64,000 bases of DNA. It comes from Plutella xylostella (taxonomy: Eukaryota > Arthropoda > Insecta > Lepidoptera > Plutellidae). The notes beneath the pieces were generated by a model that searched no databases, was not told the DNA's origin, and was given only the letters and a program-made list of their open reading frames with translations. Position numbers and translations under genes: made by a program. The stretch lies in the NCBI RefSeq assembly GCF_932276165.1, contig NC_064006.1:1798001-1862000 (forward strand), in the 5' to 3' direction. Shown piece by piece: positions 1 to 10,396 of the stretch (position 1 is its first letter; each line of letters starts with the position of its first letter).

Positions 1-19
1 TATATCCGTTGGTGTATAT

Positions 20-433
20 TTGTAAAGGATCAAATAGACGTTTAAAAAAAAAACTGTTTTTTTGTAGGGTAAGGTTTCCTTATTATGAACCCTCTAGTAA
101 AGTGACCGAAAACAATATTATACCTTATACCTGAGTAAAAAGTGTAGGTATAGTTGCTACTTAGTTACTTAGGTATTAGATTATTTAAAGTAAAATGTCG
201 ACATTTACTTTATATATACTCTTATCTCTTTGTAAAGGATCAAATAGACGTTTAAAAAAAAAACTGTTTTTTTGTAGGGTAAGGTTTCCTTATTATGAAC
301 CCTCTAGTAAAGTGACCGAAAACAATATTATACCTTATACCTGAGTAAAAAGTGTAGGTATAGTTGCTACTTAGTTACTTAGGTATTAGATTATTTAAAG
401 TAAAATGTCGACATTTACTTTATATATACTCTT
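20..433. repeat. Tandem duplication, about 204 bp, period 210
   Basis: The stretch beginning TGTAAAGGATCAAATAGACG at 21 recurs at 231, and both copies run to TATATATACTCTT (211-223 and 421-433). I saw no differences between the copies by eye, which implies a recent duplication. No coding content seen. Confidence 0.9.
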
Positions 434-712
434 CAGCACTTACATGCGTACCTGAAACGATTTCGTGAAATTTCTGATCGCTGAAGGCAAACAAGACCTC
501 CCGAAACCTTTCTCCGTAGCATTTATCCAAACCGACAGCAAAAAAGCTGCCGAAATGGCGTTACAATATCGACAGACAGGAACCAATCCACTTTTGACTC
601 GCAACACAATACAGTACAGCAGTTACAGAGGATTTGAGCCCTAGTTGTTTTGCGCCTTCAGCGGGCCTGGGAGGTCACTCTATCAGACAGGAAAACAAAG
701 TTTCAAAAATCT
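434..712. other. Unassigned non-coding stretch upstream of the GC-rich island
   Basis: No convincing reading frame. The sequence becomes more GC-balanced than its surroundings and could be proximal promoter sequence for the island at 796-930. I recognise no specific motif. Confidence 0.4.
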
Positions 713-807
713 ACTACGCAAGCCACGACTCTACCTCGTTGTATTAAACGTGCCGATTGCACGACAGCTCTCGTTCGTTCGTTTTTCGTCAGTATAGAGT
801 AGCCCTA
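713..807. repeat. MITE-like repeat (copy 1 of a dispersed family)
   Basis: The segment with AAACGTGCCGATTGCACGAC and CTCTCGTTCGTTCG recurs in opposite orientation near 38712-38804 and 55424-55515. More degraded relatives lie near 50820-50880 and 51280-51400. Each copy runs between a GGTCACTCTATACTG-like block and a TAGGGCT/GCGCAG end. This is a short dispersed element without coding content. Confidence 0.6.
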
Positions 808-1116
808 CTGGGCCTGGGCGGGCGGGCGGCGCGGGGCGGGGCGCCCGGTGTACCTCGGAGCCTCCGGCCAGCCCCGGCCTTCAGTCTGCCTCCGACCACC
901 GCGGTGCCCGCACGCCCGCGCTCGCAACGCTCACCGCACCGCGTGATCAATGCACTTCTATATTTAAAACAAAACCGTGTTGACGTTAATGTGGATTAAA
1001 GTGACTGTGTAACATTGATGCCAGAGCTCCGGTGTCTGAGAGGTGTTTGCGACGCAGTCGGTTTTGCCCCCCCTGTAACGGGAACGTTTGGGGTTCATAC
1101 TGAATTTTCAGCGCTA
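796..1116 (+). promoter_or_regulatory. GC-rich island and possible non-coding first exon
   Basis: Positions 796-930 are strongly GC- and CpG-rich (for example GGGCGGGCGGGCGGCGCGG) in an otherwise AT-rich window, as at some promoters. A TCAGT initiator-like pentamer occurs near 881. A good 5' splice donor, CTA|GTAAGT, follows with GT at 1117-1118. The plus-strand phosphodiesterase coding exon opens at 42719 directly after an acceptor and has an in-frame stop upstream of its ATG, so at least one upstream non-coding exon must exist. This island is a candidate for it. That link is inference. The 80-codon frame at 757-999 is low-complexity and probably not coding. Confidence 0.35.
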
Positions 1117-1867
1117 GTAAGTAGCGATTCGATTGTTTGCGGTAACCTTTAAGTAGAAATATGCTAGGAAAGCGTTTATCTTGCTGTTATCTTTTGTAGC
1201 GTTAATTTGTTAATTTTTATAAGTAAGATTCAGTTGTTAATATTTTAGTGCAATGATAAGATGCAAAATTATTGCCAAACAAAATTATCATAATTACCTA
1301 TTTTTACAGCTAAAATGTAGGTATGTAAATATATTTTTTTACTATTTGTTTCCGCATAATTTGCCTTTATCAGCTGGTTAACGGATACAGTATGTAATAC
1401 ATACACACATTGTATATTTGTGTATTGTACTTTTACCGTTTGATATTTTTTTATGAACGTAGGTACTCTTACTTACTACTTATGTATTATAACTTAGTGT
1501 TACTGGTATCTAACAAGTTATTTGTGTTTCATTGATAACTACTGTCAACAAGCATAACTTACTTTAATTATCATTATGAAGCTACCTACTTAAGAATCTA
1601 GTTACGCCTGTCTACATTGCATAGTTACGTAGCTAAGTTGATAATACCTAGATAGTTTAATTGTATCTCTGTTTTGCATGCGGGAATCGATAGTTAAGCA
1701 CAAATTGTTTAGGTTCAGACGGTTTCTCCAATGTCTAAGCTGTTAAAATATTTCAGTTTTTGGAAAAGAAGGATATTGGCGGTTACTGTTATATATGTAT
1801 TAGGTACATTAAACGATCTAAGTATCAAAGTAATGAGACAAGTTGTACCTTAGAAAAGATAACACTA
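1117..1867. other. AT-rich non-coding DNA
   Basis: No gene, repeat unit or RNA recognised. If 796-1116 is a first exon this would be the start of its intron. Confidence 0.4.
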
Positions 1868-1870
1868 CTT

Positions 1871-2005
1871 ACTGCCAGTTTCTATAACTATCTATCTATA
1901 ACTGGTAGTTACTTTCATACGATTTTGACAGATTGTAACTTTATGTCAAAATCGTATGAAAGTAACTACCAGTCATGGATAGATAGAGTTATAGAAACTG
2001 GCAGT
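1871..2005. mobile_element. Palindromic MITE (hairpin), about 135 bp
   Basis: The arm at 1871-1930, starting ACTGCCAGTTTCTATAACTA, is the near-perfect reverse complement of 1944-2005, leaving a 13-base centre. A related, degraded half copy occurs at 25647-25731. The 82-codon frame through it is a by-product of the palindrome. Confidence 0.8.
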
Positions 2006-2698
2006 TAGTGTCTGACAACTCCTTACACCTAGGTACATAGTTGAGTCATAATAAGCGATGTATTCAAGTTAAACAGGATAGAAGGAAAATACAATCGTTT
2101 AATATTACTTACTTAGTACTTGCCGATTGTATGGTCAATACTAAATAGCATAATTTTCCTTAACCTCCTTGCTAGAAGGTTAGTTATCGATCAAGTGAGC
2201 CGAAAAAGAGTTTTATTTAGTCCTTTGAAGCCTTAAAAAATGTGTATGCGGCTGCTTGCTTCAAAGTAACAAATACCGCGCAGTCGATATGGCTTCCATG
2301 CTTAAAGAAAATACCTATTGTGTAGAAAAAGTACCCTTGTTTGCTTTTAGGTAAAAAGGGTTCGAGTATTTTAATCCGAATTTCCACAACTAGACATTTA
2401 CCTACAGACTTTCGCAAAGTAACTCTACCAGTATGTTTTTTTAAACATCGAATCAATCTATACTACATTCAATATATTTTTTCCAAATAAATATTATATT
2501 TTTTAATTACTACATAATAAATATATTTATTAAGTATCACATTCGTGTCAATAATAGGAACTTTTACCCTACATTGAGCATATTCTTGATTGGCGCTGAT
2601 TTTAAAACCAAAATATTAAAATGAATCTTATTTGGGAATGCAAATAGGATGCATATCTGTTAATCTAGATTTACCCCCTTTAGATTACATTTCTAGTT
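2006..2698. other. AT-rich non-coding DNA
   Basis: No convincing coding region or RNA. The 79-codon minus-strand frame at 2217-2456 shows no recognisable domain. Confidence 0.4.
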
Positions 2699-3065
2699 AA
2701 ATAAATAAATAAATAATAATTTATTTCATAGCCAAACTTAAACTTAATTACAAAAACAAAGTTAACAAGCATAGATGTAAGCTATATATATGCATGAATA
2801 ATATGTCCCCTGATACTCAAACTAGGTAAAAACCTGTAAGATGAGGATCAGTGGTCACTCACCGATATAGTACACAAAATTAGTTAGTAACTTATCAAAA
2901 TAACATTGTTTAGGGTTTTTATCTTTAAAATCTAATTAAGTAAAAGATTTTAGTTTAAGTTTAACAATTTACAAAGCTAGAGTATTACTATAGTAGTTAA
3001 TACAAATAACATAGGTATTTATATTTGTACATCTCGATTGGATTGAATGCTTGTGTCTGTTTGAG

Positions 3066-3070
3066 TGTGG

Positions 3071-3141
<71 letters not shown>

Positions 3142-3153
3142 GTGTGTGTGTGT
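3066..3153. repeat. (GT)n microsatellite in the LINE 3' UTR
   Basis: Nearly uninterrupted GT dinucleotides, read as CA on the LINE strand. The minus-strand frame encoding a Thr-His polymer here is an artefact. Confidence 0.95.
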
Positions 3154-3247
3154 ACATTTGTATAAGATGTTGTGTTTGTGATTTGATTACGAAAGAATGA
3201 ATGAAATGATTATTTAGTTGATTTACGGAAAAGTGGCAAGATATAAG

Positions 3248-4454
3248 TTATTTTATTATGGATTCAGTGCTATCGTAATCTAAGGTTAAGAGCCAGATTT
3301 TTAATTTATTTTTACATTTGTACTTAGTGGAAGATATAAGATCGAGGGAGTTATTAATATAGTTATATAGTTTAGAGCTTTGGTAGCTGAATTGTTTTTT
3401 AGCAAATGTTGTACGCACATCAAAGTTGTGGAAGGGAGGTTTAGGTCTTCTTCGAGCAGCGTCCTTAGTTCGCGTTGGAGCAGAGGCATGTCTACGGAGA
3501 GTAGCACGAAGAATATATAGCTGTCTAACGGTTAGAAGGGAGAGTTCGCTGTATAATTGTTTTGTAGGATACCGGAAAGGTTTTCGAAATAAAACTTTGA
3601 GCACTGCTCTCTGCGACCTTTCCAGATCTATAAAAGTAGTCTTCGATGAACCTCCCCAGGCAGGGATACAGTAAGTAAGGATCGACTCACAGAGTGCCGT
3701 GTAGGCCATTCTTAAAGTTTCATTGTCAGCAGAATTTCTGAGTTTTTTAAAGATGAATATTAGTTTCCTGGTTCTGTTCATTAGATAATTAAGATGTTCA
3801 TACCAGTTGAGACAGCAATCTAGAACGACTCCCAAATATTTTATTGATTTGACCCTACTTAAGGCAAGACAGGAGCACTGCACCGGCGGATTCTGACATG
3901 TGTGAGCATGAATACTTAATTCTTGAGGGTGGTCGCATGGTCTAATCGCAAATGTTAAATATTTAGTTTTTAGTATATTTAAAGTCAAAAGGTTATTTGT
4001 GAGCCACGTCATAACCAGAGAAAGAACACTTTCTGCAATTGCAATGGTTTCCTCCCAGGTCCGTCCATAAGCGATAATTGCCGTGTCATCAGCATAGGCG
4101 AAGATGCTGGATTGATTTGCTGTTATATTGCAGAGCTCATTAACATAGATGAGGAAGAGGGTTGGACCCAGGATGCTACCCTGGGGCACGCCATAGTTAA
4201 CTGAAAGTGTATCACTGATATGAGAGTCAATTTTTATAAATTGGGTTCTATCGGTTAGGTAATCAATTAGAAGATCCAGGGCAATGCCCCTGACACCAAA
4301 CTTTTCTAGTTTTTTTATCAATAGTGGGACAGACACCGTGTCGAAAGCCTTGGATAAGTCAAGGAAGATACCAAGACACTTATACTTGTCGTCAATTTTA
4401 TTAACTAGAAAGTCAGTAAGTGATAATACTGCATCTTCCGTCGAAAGACTTTTG
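3248..4454 (-). pseudogene. LINE reverse transcriptase, N-terminal finger region missing
   Basis: RNA-dependent DNA polymerase domain of the retrotransposon. Visible motifs in order: DLSKAFDTV (motif A), YGVPQGSILGPTLF (motif B region), FAYADDTAII (motif C, catalytic ADD) and KYLGVVLD, followed by the C-terminal region. The open frame with a Met starts at 4336. The same frame can be read upstream through LSTEDAVLSLTDFLVNKI to about 4454, where it collides with the endonuclease tail (FDKARNNPK). In intact relatives more than 100 residues of RT finger domain lie between these two points. The protein therefore cannot be a normal polymerase. No stop codon interrupts the remaining palm domain. Confidence 0.85.
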
Positions 4455-5334
4455 GGTTATTACGGGCTTTATCAAATTCTGACTTCTCATAGTTACATTT
4501 AAGCTTACGGAGGAGGATGTTACAAAAATTGCGGTAGCGTTTATATGTTATTTTAAGTACCAGATTATCGGGTTGTTTTTTTAAAGTTTTGTGCATGTTG
4601 TCTCTATTATGGATACATCTCAACAATCCTATTGTAATCCATGGTTTTATGATTCTTTGACGACATGGAATTATAGTTGAAATCGTATGTGTGTCGATTA
4701 CCGATTTAATAATATTAATCAAGGTATCAGTTGCCTCATTTACATCACTCATTGAGTATATTAGGGAAAAGTTTTTATTTTCAATGTCTTTTAAAACAGC
4801 GGGATAATTTGTGCGGGATACGATTTGATTTTTATTCCGTTTTAAACTTGAGTGATCAAGGCAGAGAATTACAGGAGAGTGATCCGTAATGGTAGCTTCA
4901 AGGACTAATGTAGAGGCAGGGCAACAAGTTTTGACCAGAACATGGTCGAGACAGTTTTCATATCTGGTGGGAAATCGATGCGCGGGCAAGAGCCCATGAA
5001 AAGCGGTGACATTGAGATATTCATTTGAGCGTTGGTCTTCGAAGCCGATTTTGATGTCTAGGTTTATATCGCCAATCAGGATTACATTTTTAAAAGAAGC
5101 TAGATTTGATAAAATACTGTTTAAGCTGTCGATAAATTTACTACAGTTTTTATGAGATGGTGATCTGTAAGAGGCAACTATGGCCGTTACAGAATCAATT
5201 TTACAAATTAAACAGTTTGATTCCTCTACAAATGGCTCAGCGACAGAATAGTTTTTAAGATTACTTTTAATAAACATTATAATCCCTGCATTCTGATTAC
5301 TATTTCTTGAGGTGGAAAATCTCTTATAACCTTC
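4446..5334 (-). pseudogene. LINE endonuclease, C-terminal part
   Basis: Apurinic-endonuclease-like (EEP) domain that nicks target DNA for target-primed reverse transcription. Motifs seen: YRSPSHKN, LIGDINLDI (GD.N.D), RFPTRYENCLDHVLV and TITDHSPV (catalytic DH). The frame runs from the nested-LINE junction at about 5334 (IEGYKRF) to the deletion junction at about 4454, then leaves frame and stops at 4405. Its N-terminal half is at 6214-6471. Removing the nested insert would make the two halves contiguous at the residues PDI|EGY, which is how the junction was recognised. Confidence 0.85.
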
Positions 5335-5339
5335 AATAT

Positions 5340-6213
5340 ATCAGAGAGCTATCCTGAAGGTCAGCACGTTCAAACCGATTCGGTTCCCGACCGCAAAAAT
5401 ACATAAAGAATGTGGTATTTTAACTGTTAGACAACTATTTATCATGAACTCCATCCTAAGGATTCACTCAACTCCCGTTTTCCCATCTTCCACAATCTCC
5501 TGCTCTAGCCGGCGTTCGTATGCAGTGGTATCTACTGACTTTTATAAGACATCCTTTGCTAAAAGATTTGAATTTTATCTTGGTGGTTATTTGTATAACT
5601 TAGCTAACAAGCTCCATTCTATTCATACTCTTAACAGATACGAAGTTAAAAGTATACTATTTAAGTGGCTCCTCCCGTTAAATTATGTTGAGTCCGAGAA
5701 TTTGTTAATCTCCGTATATCGGGAATAGCATTGTCTTTATTGTTATTATTAATTAATATTCTTAAAATTGTAAAGTTCACCTTTTATCATAAATCTGCAT
5801 GCAAGATCGTACATTCTACAGTTTCACAATCATTGTTATATTATAGTAACTTTTAACTTTTATTTTGTCTTTCTCTTATAAATTAAGGTAATTTTCTGTA
5901 TATAAGATAAAATTTACTAAACTAAGTATGTAAACTATCAGATTTTTTAATAGTTTTTAATAGTAATTAAGGTTAATTTGTAACTCACTTTTAGTATATT
6001 TACCTATTAAAACTGCTTCATCATATATCTTTCATACTCTCACGTTAATTACATATTAATATTTGTAAAGGAAGAGCTTGTCACCTATCGTACAGGCCAT
6101 AAACCTAGTTTAGGTGGCAAGGTTACCCTATATAACCTTGTTCCATTGTCGATGTATGTCTATCTTACATTATTTTTTTGATCAATAAATATTTTATTAT
6201 TATTATTATTATT
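5340..6213 (+). mobile_element. 5'-truncated CR1/Jockey-like LINE inserted in the minus-strand LINE
   Basis: The insert opens in frame with the last part of a reverse transcriptase, then a 3' UTR, then AATAAATATTTTATT and an (ATT)n tail. It is flanked by the direct repeat AATAT at 5335-5339 and 6214-6218, a plausible target-site duplication. Taking out the insert and one AATAT restores continuity of the host element, so this is the younger event. Severe 5' truncation is typical of incomplete target-primed reverse transcription. Confidence 0.85.
5342..5728 (+). pseudogene. Reverse transcriptase C-terminal remnant (nested LINE)
   Basis: Open from the truncation point to a stop at 5728. Residues such as AILKV, KPIRFPTAKIHK, ECGILTVRQLF and the ending with LNYVESENLL align by eye with the C-terminus of the surrounding minus-strand RT (AVLKVLFRKPFRYPT, LLTVRQLY, TLDYDSTESII). 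The two LINEs are therefore relatives. Only the region after the catalytic palm is present, so it has no polymerase activity. The Met at 5444 is internal and not a true start. Confidence 0.8.
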
Positions 6214-6471
6214 AATATCTGGTAGAGTATCTGCTTTCGAGAGCCAGCATTCTGACAGTATAATTATATCGCAGCTAATTTTAAGAGAGCAAAGGAGTAC
6301 TCTAAATTGATCAAAGTTTTTAGTTACACTCCTAACATTCATATGGATCACTGAAAATTTGCTGTTTGTAGAAAAGTTTACGAGTTTATGACACTCACCA
6401 TAAGTAGACATGTAGGCTCTAGATACACTTAGGTTATCAAGTTCCGGAGTAATATCCATTATGTTAGCCAT
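6214..6471 (-). pseudogene. LINE endonuclease, N-terminal part
   Basis: Start of ORF2 of the minus-strand LINE. It shows SVIHMNVRSVTKNFDQF, the conserved first endonuclease motif with its Asn, and IIILSECWL, the motif carrying the metal-binding Glu. It ends at PDI, where the plus-strand LINE is inserted; residues read beyond that point into ATT repeats are not part of it. The Met at 6471 is the likely ORF2 start, about 350 bp downstream of the ORF1 stop. Confidence 0.8.
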
Positions 6472-6820
6472 TGATAGAGAGAGTATAGGACACAGTCAGT
6501 TGTCGTAATAAATAAACATTTTTGCCGTGTGAGTGAGCGCCTGAAACATAGTCAAGGTTAAGCCAAGTTATTTTAATAAGATCATAATGGGTGTTAGAGT
6601 AGGTGTTATTCTTGTTATTGGTGTAATCCCATGATGAGGGTGTGTGGGTTGTGTAAATGTGTTTGTGTGTTATAGAGTGCATGTGTTGTTGTTTAAAGAC
6701 ATAATATAAAAGATATACAAATGTACTCCAGAATATACAGAAAAAAGTTGAATGTGACACAGAAATGGTTAAGATGACATTTATAATTGATAAGGTGTCA
6801 CTAGGAATATGCCAGAATAG
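6472..6820 (-). other. LINE inter-ORF spacer
   Basis: The region between the ORF1 stop and the ORF2 start of the minus-strand LINE. It is AT-rich with CA/TG-rich patches. No domain is recognisable in the 98-codon frame that overlaps it. Confidence 0.5.
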
Positions 6821-7801
6821 TCATTCTTGTTTACGTAAGTCTTGTAAGCATTTTTCAGACCGAATAATAAGTTGTTTTCCTTGTGGTTCCTTACGAAGAA
6901 AGATATTTCCATTTGATGACCAGCAGTAGGCATACTTATTTTCTTTGGCAAATTCTCTCGCTAAGGACAGGAGCCTCTTTGAGCTTGCGGATAGGTATTC
7001 GGCGACAAAGATTGGTTGGCGGCCTCCTGATAGTCCGATTGTTTCGGTATTCAGTTTGTCCTGAGTTTGTAATTTCCTATTAAAGTCTCTAGCTGACGAG
7101 AGGAAGCGGTTCTTTGCGTGAACTTGACCAAATTCAGCTACGATAGGCCTGGTAGTCCCTGGCTTTCCCGACAAGCGTCGTATATCTCGGATTTCAGATG
7201 ACGTCACAGGGCAGCCGATAGCGCGTCCAATGCCGGAAACGATAGACATGAGATCTGAGTGAGTTTCTTTATCCTTAAGGGGTACGTTCCTCATTTCGAT
7301 ACTAGAGCTTCGTGAGCTTAGCTGAACATCTCTCAGTTTGTTCTCGAGATCATTTGCATGGTCATTTAGTTCAGAGCGCTCCTTTTCTAGGTTCTCAACT
7401 TTCTTTTTCAGTTCTTCAAATTCCTTATTAATGAAAGACATAGACCTCTCTATTTCCTGATTTGTCGAATAGATTTCATTGTTTTGGGCCTTCACTTCGG
7501 CGACATCGGACGCCAGTTTTTTAAAGACATTGTTTTGACTCTCCATCATATTTTTAAAAAGTTCCTTCTGATTGTCCTGCCAACTTCGAAACATATCCAT
7601 CATGTCTGCTCGCAGTTCTCTTCTAAAATTCTCGAAGTCTTTACTAGGAGACATGTCATCATGGGTGCGCTTTTTTCGCGGTAAATCAATGTTACTATCG
7701 GCATCACAGGTACCCGATATATTGGGCTCCGAATTAACTTGAATAAGTCCAGGGAGCGGCGTGCCGGGGGGTGAGCGTCGCATCATAGACATTATAATCA
7801 C
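6821..7801 (-). CDS. LINE ORF1 protein (coiled coil plus FP25K-like RNA-binding domain)
   Basis: A complete 326-residue frame. It has a proline-rich N-terminus, then a long Glu/Lys/Leu heptad region (about residues 70-160: NKEFEELKKKVENLEKERSE) expected to form a coiled-coil trimer or dimer. The C-terminal half resembles the baculovirus FP25K-like domain seen in ORF1 of lepidopteran CR1-type elements (SSSIEMRNVP, DIRRLSGKPG, RPIVAEF, SARDFNRK, IFVAEYLSASSKRLL). ORF1 proteins of LINEs bind the element RNA and act as nucleic-acid chaperones in the retrotransposition particle. No disabling change is visible, in contrast to ORF2. The Met at 7801 is the first in frame; MSMMRRSPPG just inside is an alternative. 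Confidence 0.8.
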   Translation of the reverse strand: MIIMSMMRRSPPGTPLPGLIQVNSEPNISGTCDADSNIDLPRKKRTHDDMSPSKDFENFRRELRADMMDMFRSWQDNQKELFKNMMESQNNVFKKLASDVAEVKAQNNEIYSTNQEIERSMSFINKEFEELKKKVENLEKERSELNDHANDLENKLRDVQLSSRSSSIEMRNVPLKDKETHSDLMSIVSGIGRAIGCPVTSSEIRDIRRLSGKPGTTRPIVAEFGQVHAKNRFLSSARDFNRKLQTQDKLNTETIGLSGGRQPIFVAEYLSASSKRLLSLAREFAKENKYAYCWSSNGNIFLRKEPQGKQLIIRSEKCLQDLRKQE

Positions 7802-8130
7802 CCTGGGTGTAGTATTTATTTATTTATTTTCGTGTTCGGTATTTGGTACTTCTGGTCTAAACTTGAAGCCCACCTCACCTTAAGTGCCTTAAGTGAAATC
7901 TCTTTTATGTTAGGACAGCTCTACTCGGTCGATGACGGTCTCTACACTCATGTGAGACTCTACCTTCATCAACTTGGGCTCTACTAAGTGTTGTCTATGG
8001 TAGTCTTTGCTCTATCTTGTTAGCTCTATGACTCTATTAAAACTTCGTGTCTCTATCTGATATGTCCTGCCCTCTAGCGTTGAGTAGCTGAACTTTGTCT
8101 TAACTATGTAGCTTTGACTGTTGAAATAGA

Positions 8131-8594
8131 TGGCGCTGATTTTCGAATGTTCAAGATGTCCGGCTATTATTGATTTGTTTATAGGTTATATTATTGATTA
8201 TTAATGAAATCCGTTGTATACACTCACAGTTTTTGTTGTATTTCATAGGGAGCTGTGGTTATTTTCGTATTAAGACTTCTGTTTCACTTTAATATCACGT
8301 TATTTGTTGTGCAAGGCACTGGACCGTTAAATTTTTAAACCACTTAAATCTGGTGTTATCTGGAGGTTTCACACTTTGAAAACAATTATTCGCTTAAAAA
8401 GCAGCTGTTATGCACTTATGTAAGTAGATTTTAGAGCACTTCTTCTAGATTAACTAATTTTTATGAATATTAGATACGTAAACAATGTTATAGGTTTGAC
8501 AGTTACGTTCCGTTCAGTTAACCTCAGTAGTTCTGTATAATGGTAGTACGTAATCTGCCCTTATGCTGTGCTCTACATATACGATAGTAAAACT
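8131..8594. other. AT-rich non-coding DNA next to the LINE 5' end
   Basis: No gene seen. It may include part of the LINE 5' leader. TGGCGCTGATTTT at 8131-8143 also occurs at 2591-2603, beyond the LINE 3' tail. Confidence 0.35.
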
Positions 8595-8974
8595 GCCTCT
8601 GTGGTCTAGTGATAGAAGCTTCGCTTCACAACCCAGAGGTCCCGGGTGCGATTCCCGGGTGGGACCATCAATTTGTGTTTCTAAATTGTGGATTCAAGTT
8701 TGGTTAGTACATAGAAGGCTGATCACCTGATGTCCAAAACAGTGAAACGATCCATGCTGTCGGATGGGCATGTAAAGCAGTCGGTCCTGCGCCTAGCTCT
8801 CTCCAGTCGTGTCGGTCAATCCGTCCCATTGGGCTATGAGAGTGATGGAACAGAGAGTGCTCCTGTGTACTGCGCACACACTTGGGCACTATAATCTACT
8901 CCCGCGTACATGGCTGATCTCAAATGAGATTGGCCGCCGTGGTCGAAATTCGACTAGGAGGACATTATTATTAT
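8595..8974 (+). mobile_element. tRNA-headed SINE, family A, copy 1
   Basis: The head resembles a tRNA gene with an A box (TGGTCTAGTGATAG) and a B box-like GTGCGATTCCC, followed by a body of about 300 bp and an ATT-repeat tail. The body matches, almost base for base, the reverse complement of 29374-29757. Pol III promoters of this kind drive SINE RNA, which is mobilised by LINE machinery. Short frames of 60-73 codons inside both copies are by-products. Confidence 0.85.
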
Positions 8975-9996
8975 ACTATAGCAGTAGTTTACTATACCTA
9001 CGTACTAAAATCCATACAGATTACAGATAGGTTAATTAAAATTTAAATGAAGATATTCGGTATACACAGGAGGCCCTGTTTATGATGTGGAACAATAGCC
9101 CACTAATGTGAATCCACTGACATTAATACTAGCTATGGTTTATTGTTTACCAAAATAATAGTGACTCAGTGGTCAGTTGCAGTACATAACATAATTATGA
9201 TGTACAGTAGGGCCTCGATAATCCATACCCATGCTTATCCGAACGCCGCTGTAATCCGAACTGGGTTTGGCTGATGAAAACGACTTGTCTTTACCCAAAA
9301 AGTTGATGCTGGGTAATTTGACGGACAAAGCCTTTGTTTGGTGAATAAATAGAAACCGCCAAACTAAAACTGGCCACTTTATTAATAGTATAAGTAACTT
9401 GTGTAAAAAAAAGTTTAAGTAAATATTTATCTTAGTAAACCTCAATTCATAATCTTCTTCTTCTTCCTTGCCTTTGCCTATTTTGAATAAGTTCGGTTTG
9501 AAGATTTGTGAATTGTGTGTCATTAGGTTGAACTTAAAACAATTTGACCTAAACAAAATACGGATTTTTTTTTGTGAGTTTTTGACATACAATCTTGTCC
9601 GTAAGTATATTTTAAATCTAAAATTTCATTATGGAAGTAAAGTACCTACCTAATAGAAATGGTTTTCATAAGACTCCTATCATAAAGATAACGGACTTTG
9701 ACCGACATTTAGATAGAGACCCGATGTCCTTAAGTCCGTGCTGTCAAGATCACATAACCTAATCTCCTAGTAAGACGATAGTGAGCCATGAACGCACCTC
9801 TAACGCCTACAACATAAGGGCTGATATCGCTTGCATCATAGTTGTGGTTGATTGTACTGACAATGGAGATGAAATAAACAAGATAATATTGATACAGGGC
9901 ACTTGAAGCAGCAATATCTACCAGGCGAAGTGGTGATACTTGTGCTATAACTAATCCTGGCTTGCCCTACCTGTATTTCGTACTAGTCAAATAAAG
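8975..9996. other. AT-rich non-coding DNA
   Basis: No supported gene. The 139-codon minus-strand frame at 9173-9592 is Lys/Phe/Asn-rich, has no recognisable domain and looks like chance. Confidence 0.4.
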
Positions 9997-10253
9997 ACGA
10001 CCGAATGGCGTAGGGGTTAGGGACCCCGACTACTGAGCCGAAGGTCCTGGGTTCGATTCCCGGCTGGGGCACATATTTTTTTAAAACACAGATATTTGTT
10101 CTCGGGTCTTGGATGTGCCCGTAAAATGGCAATAGGCCCGCCCCCTATTACATTGGGACTAACATAAACACTGGTGAAAAGTGGGTGCAGCAATGCACTT
10201 CTGCCTACCCCGCAAGGGAGTACATTAGTACAAGGTGTGAGTGTTTTTTTTTT
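9997..10253 (+). mobile_element. tRNA-headed SINE, family B, copy 1
   Basis: tRNA-like head (GACCGAATGGCGTAG, B box GGTTCGATTCC), a body with TCTCGGGTCTTGGATGTGCC and CTACCCCGCAAGGGAGTACA, and a short T-rich end. It is bounded by the 10-bp duplication TCAAATAAAG at 9987-9996 and 10254-10263. The second copy is at 26669-26926. Confidence 0.9.
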
Positions 10254-10396
10254 TCAAATAAAGTCTGGATAGTGCTCAGCTGTCACTTATGTCTTTTATC
10301 CCACAAATTAGCCATTATCCAGACACTGTGAATCAGGCCCTAAGATTAAAAAGAGTCTTGATATCAATACTATCAATAGCAATAGAATTACGTAAG

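Larger units (their letters stand above)
2699..8130 (-). mobile_element. CR1/Jockey-like non-LTR retrotransposon (LINE), interrupted and internally deleted
   Basis: Read on the minus strand the order is 5' leader, ORF1 (7801-6821), a spacer of about 350 bp, apurinic-type endonuclease, reverse transcriptase (stop at 3248) and a 3' UTR. The 3' UTR contains a long (CA)n run at 3066-3153 and ends near 2699 in a TTTA-type tail. Two defects are visible. A plus-strand LINE fragment splits the endonuclease at 5340-6213, and an in-element deletion near 4454 removes the reverse-transcriptase fingers. The 5' boundary is uncertain; I place it in the 7830-8130 region. The clade call rests on the ORF1 type (FP25K-like), the endonuclease motifs and the RT motifs. 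Confidence 0.8.

Noticed and set aside
2969..3157. Thr/His-rich 62-codon frame
   Set aside because: Translation of a (GT)n microsatellite.
8595..8670. Functional tRNA genes at the SINE heads (also 9997, 26669, 29757, 40854, 54835)
   Set aside because: A and B boxes are present, but each head is fused to a repeated body and the copies recur with it. They are SINE promoters.
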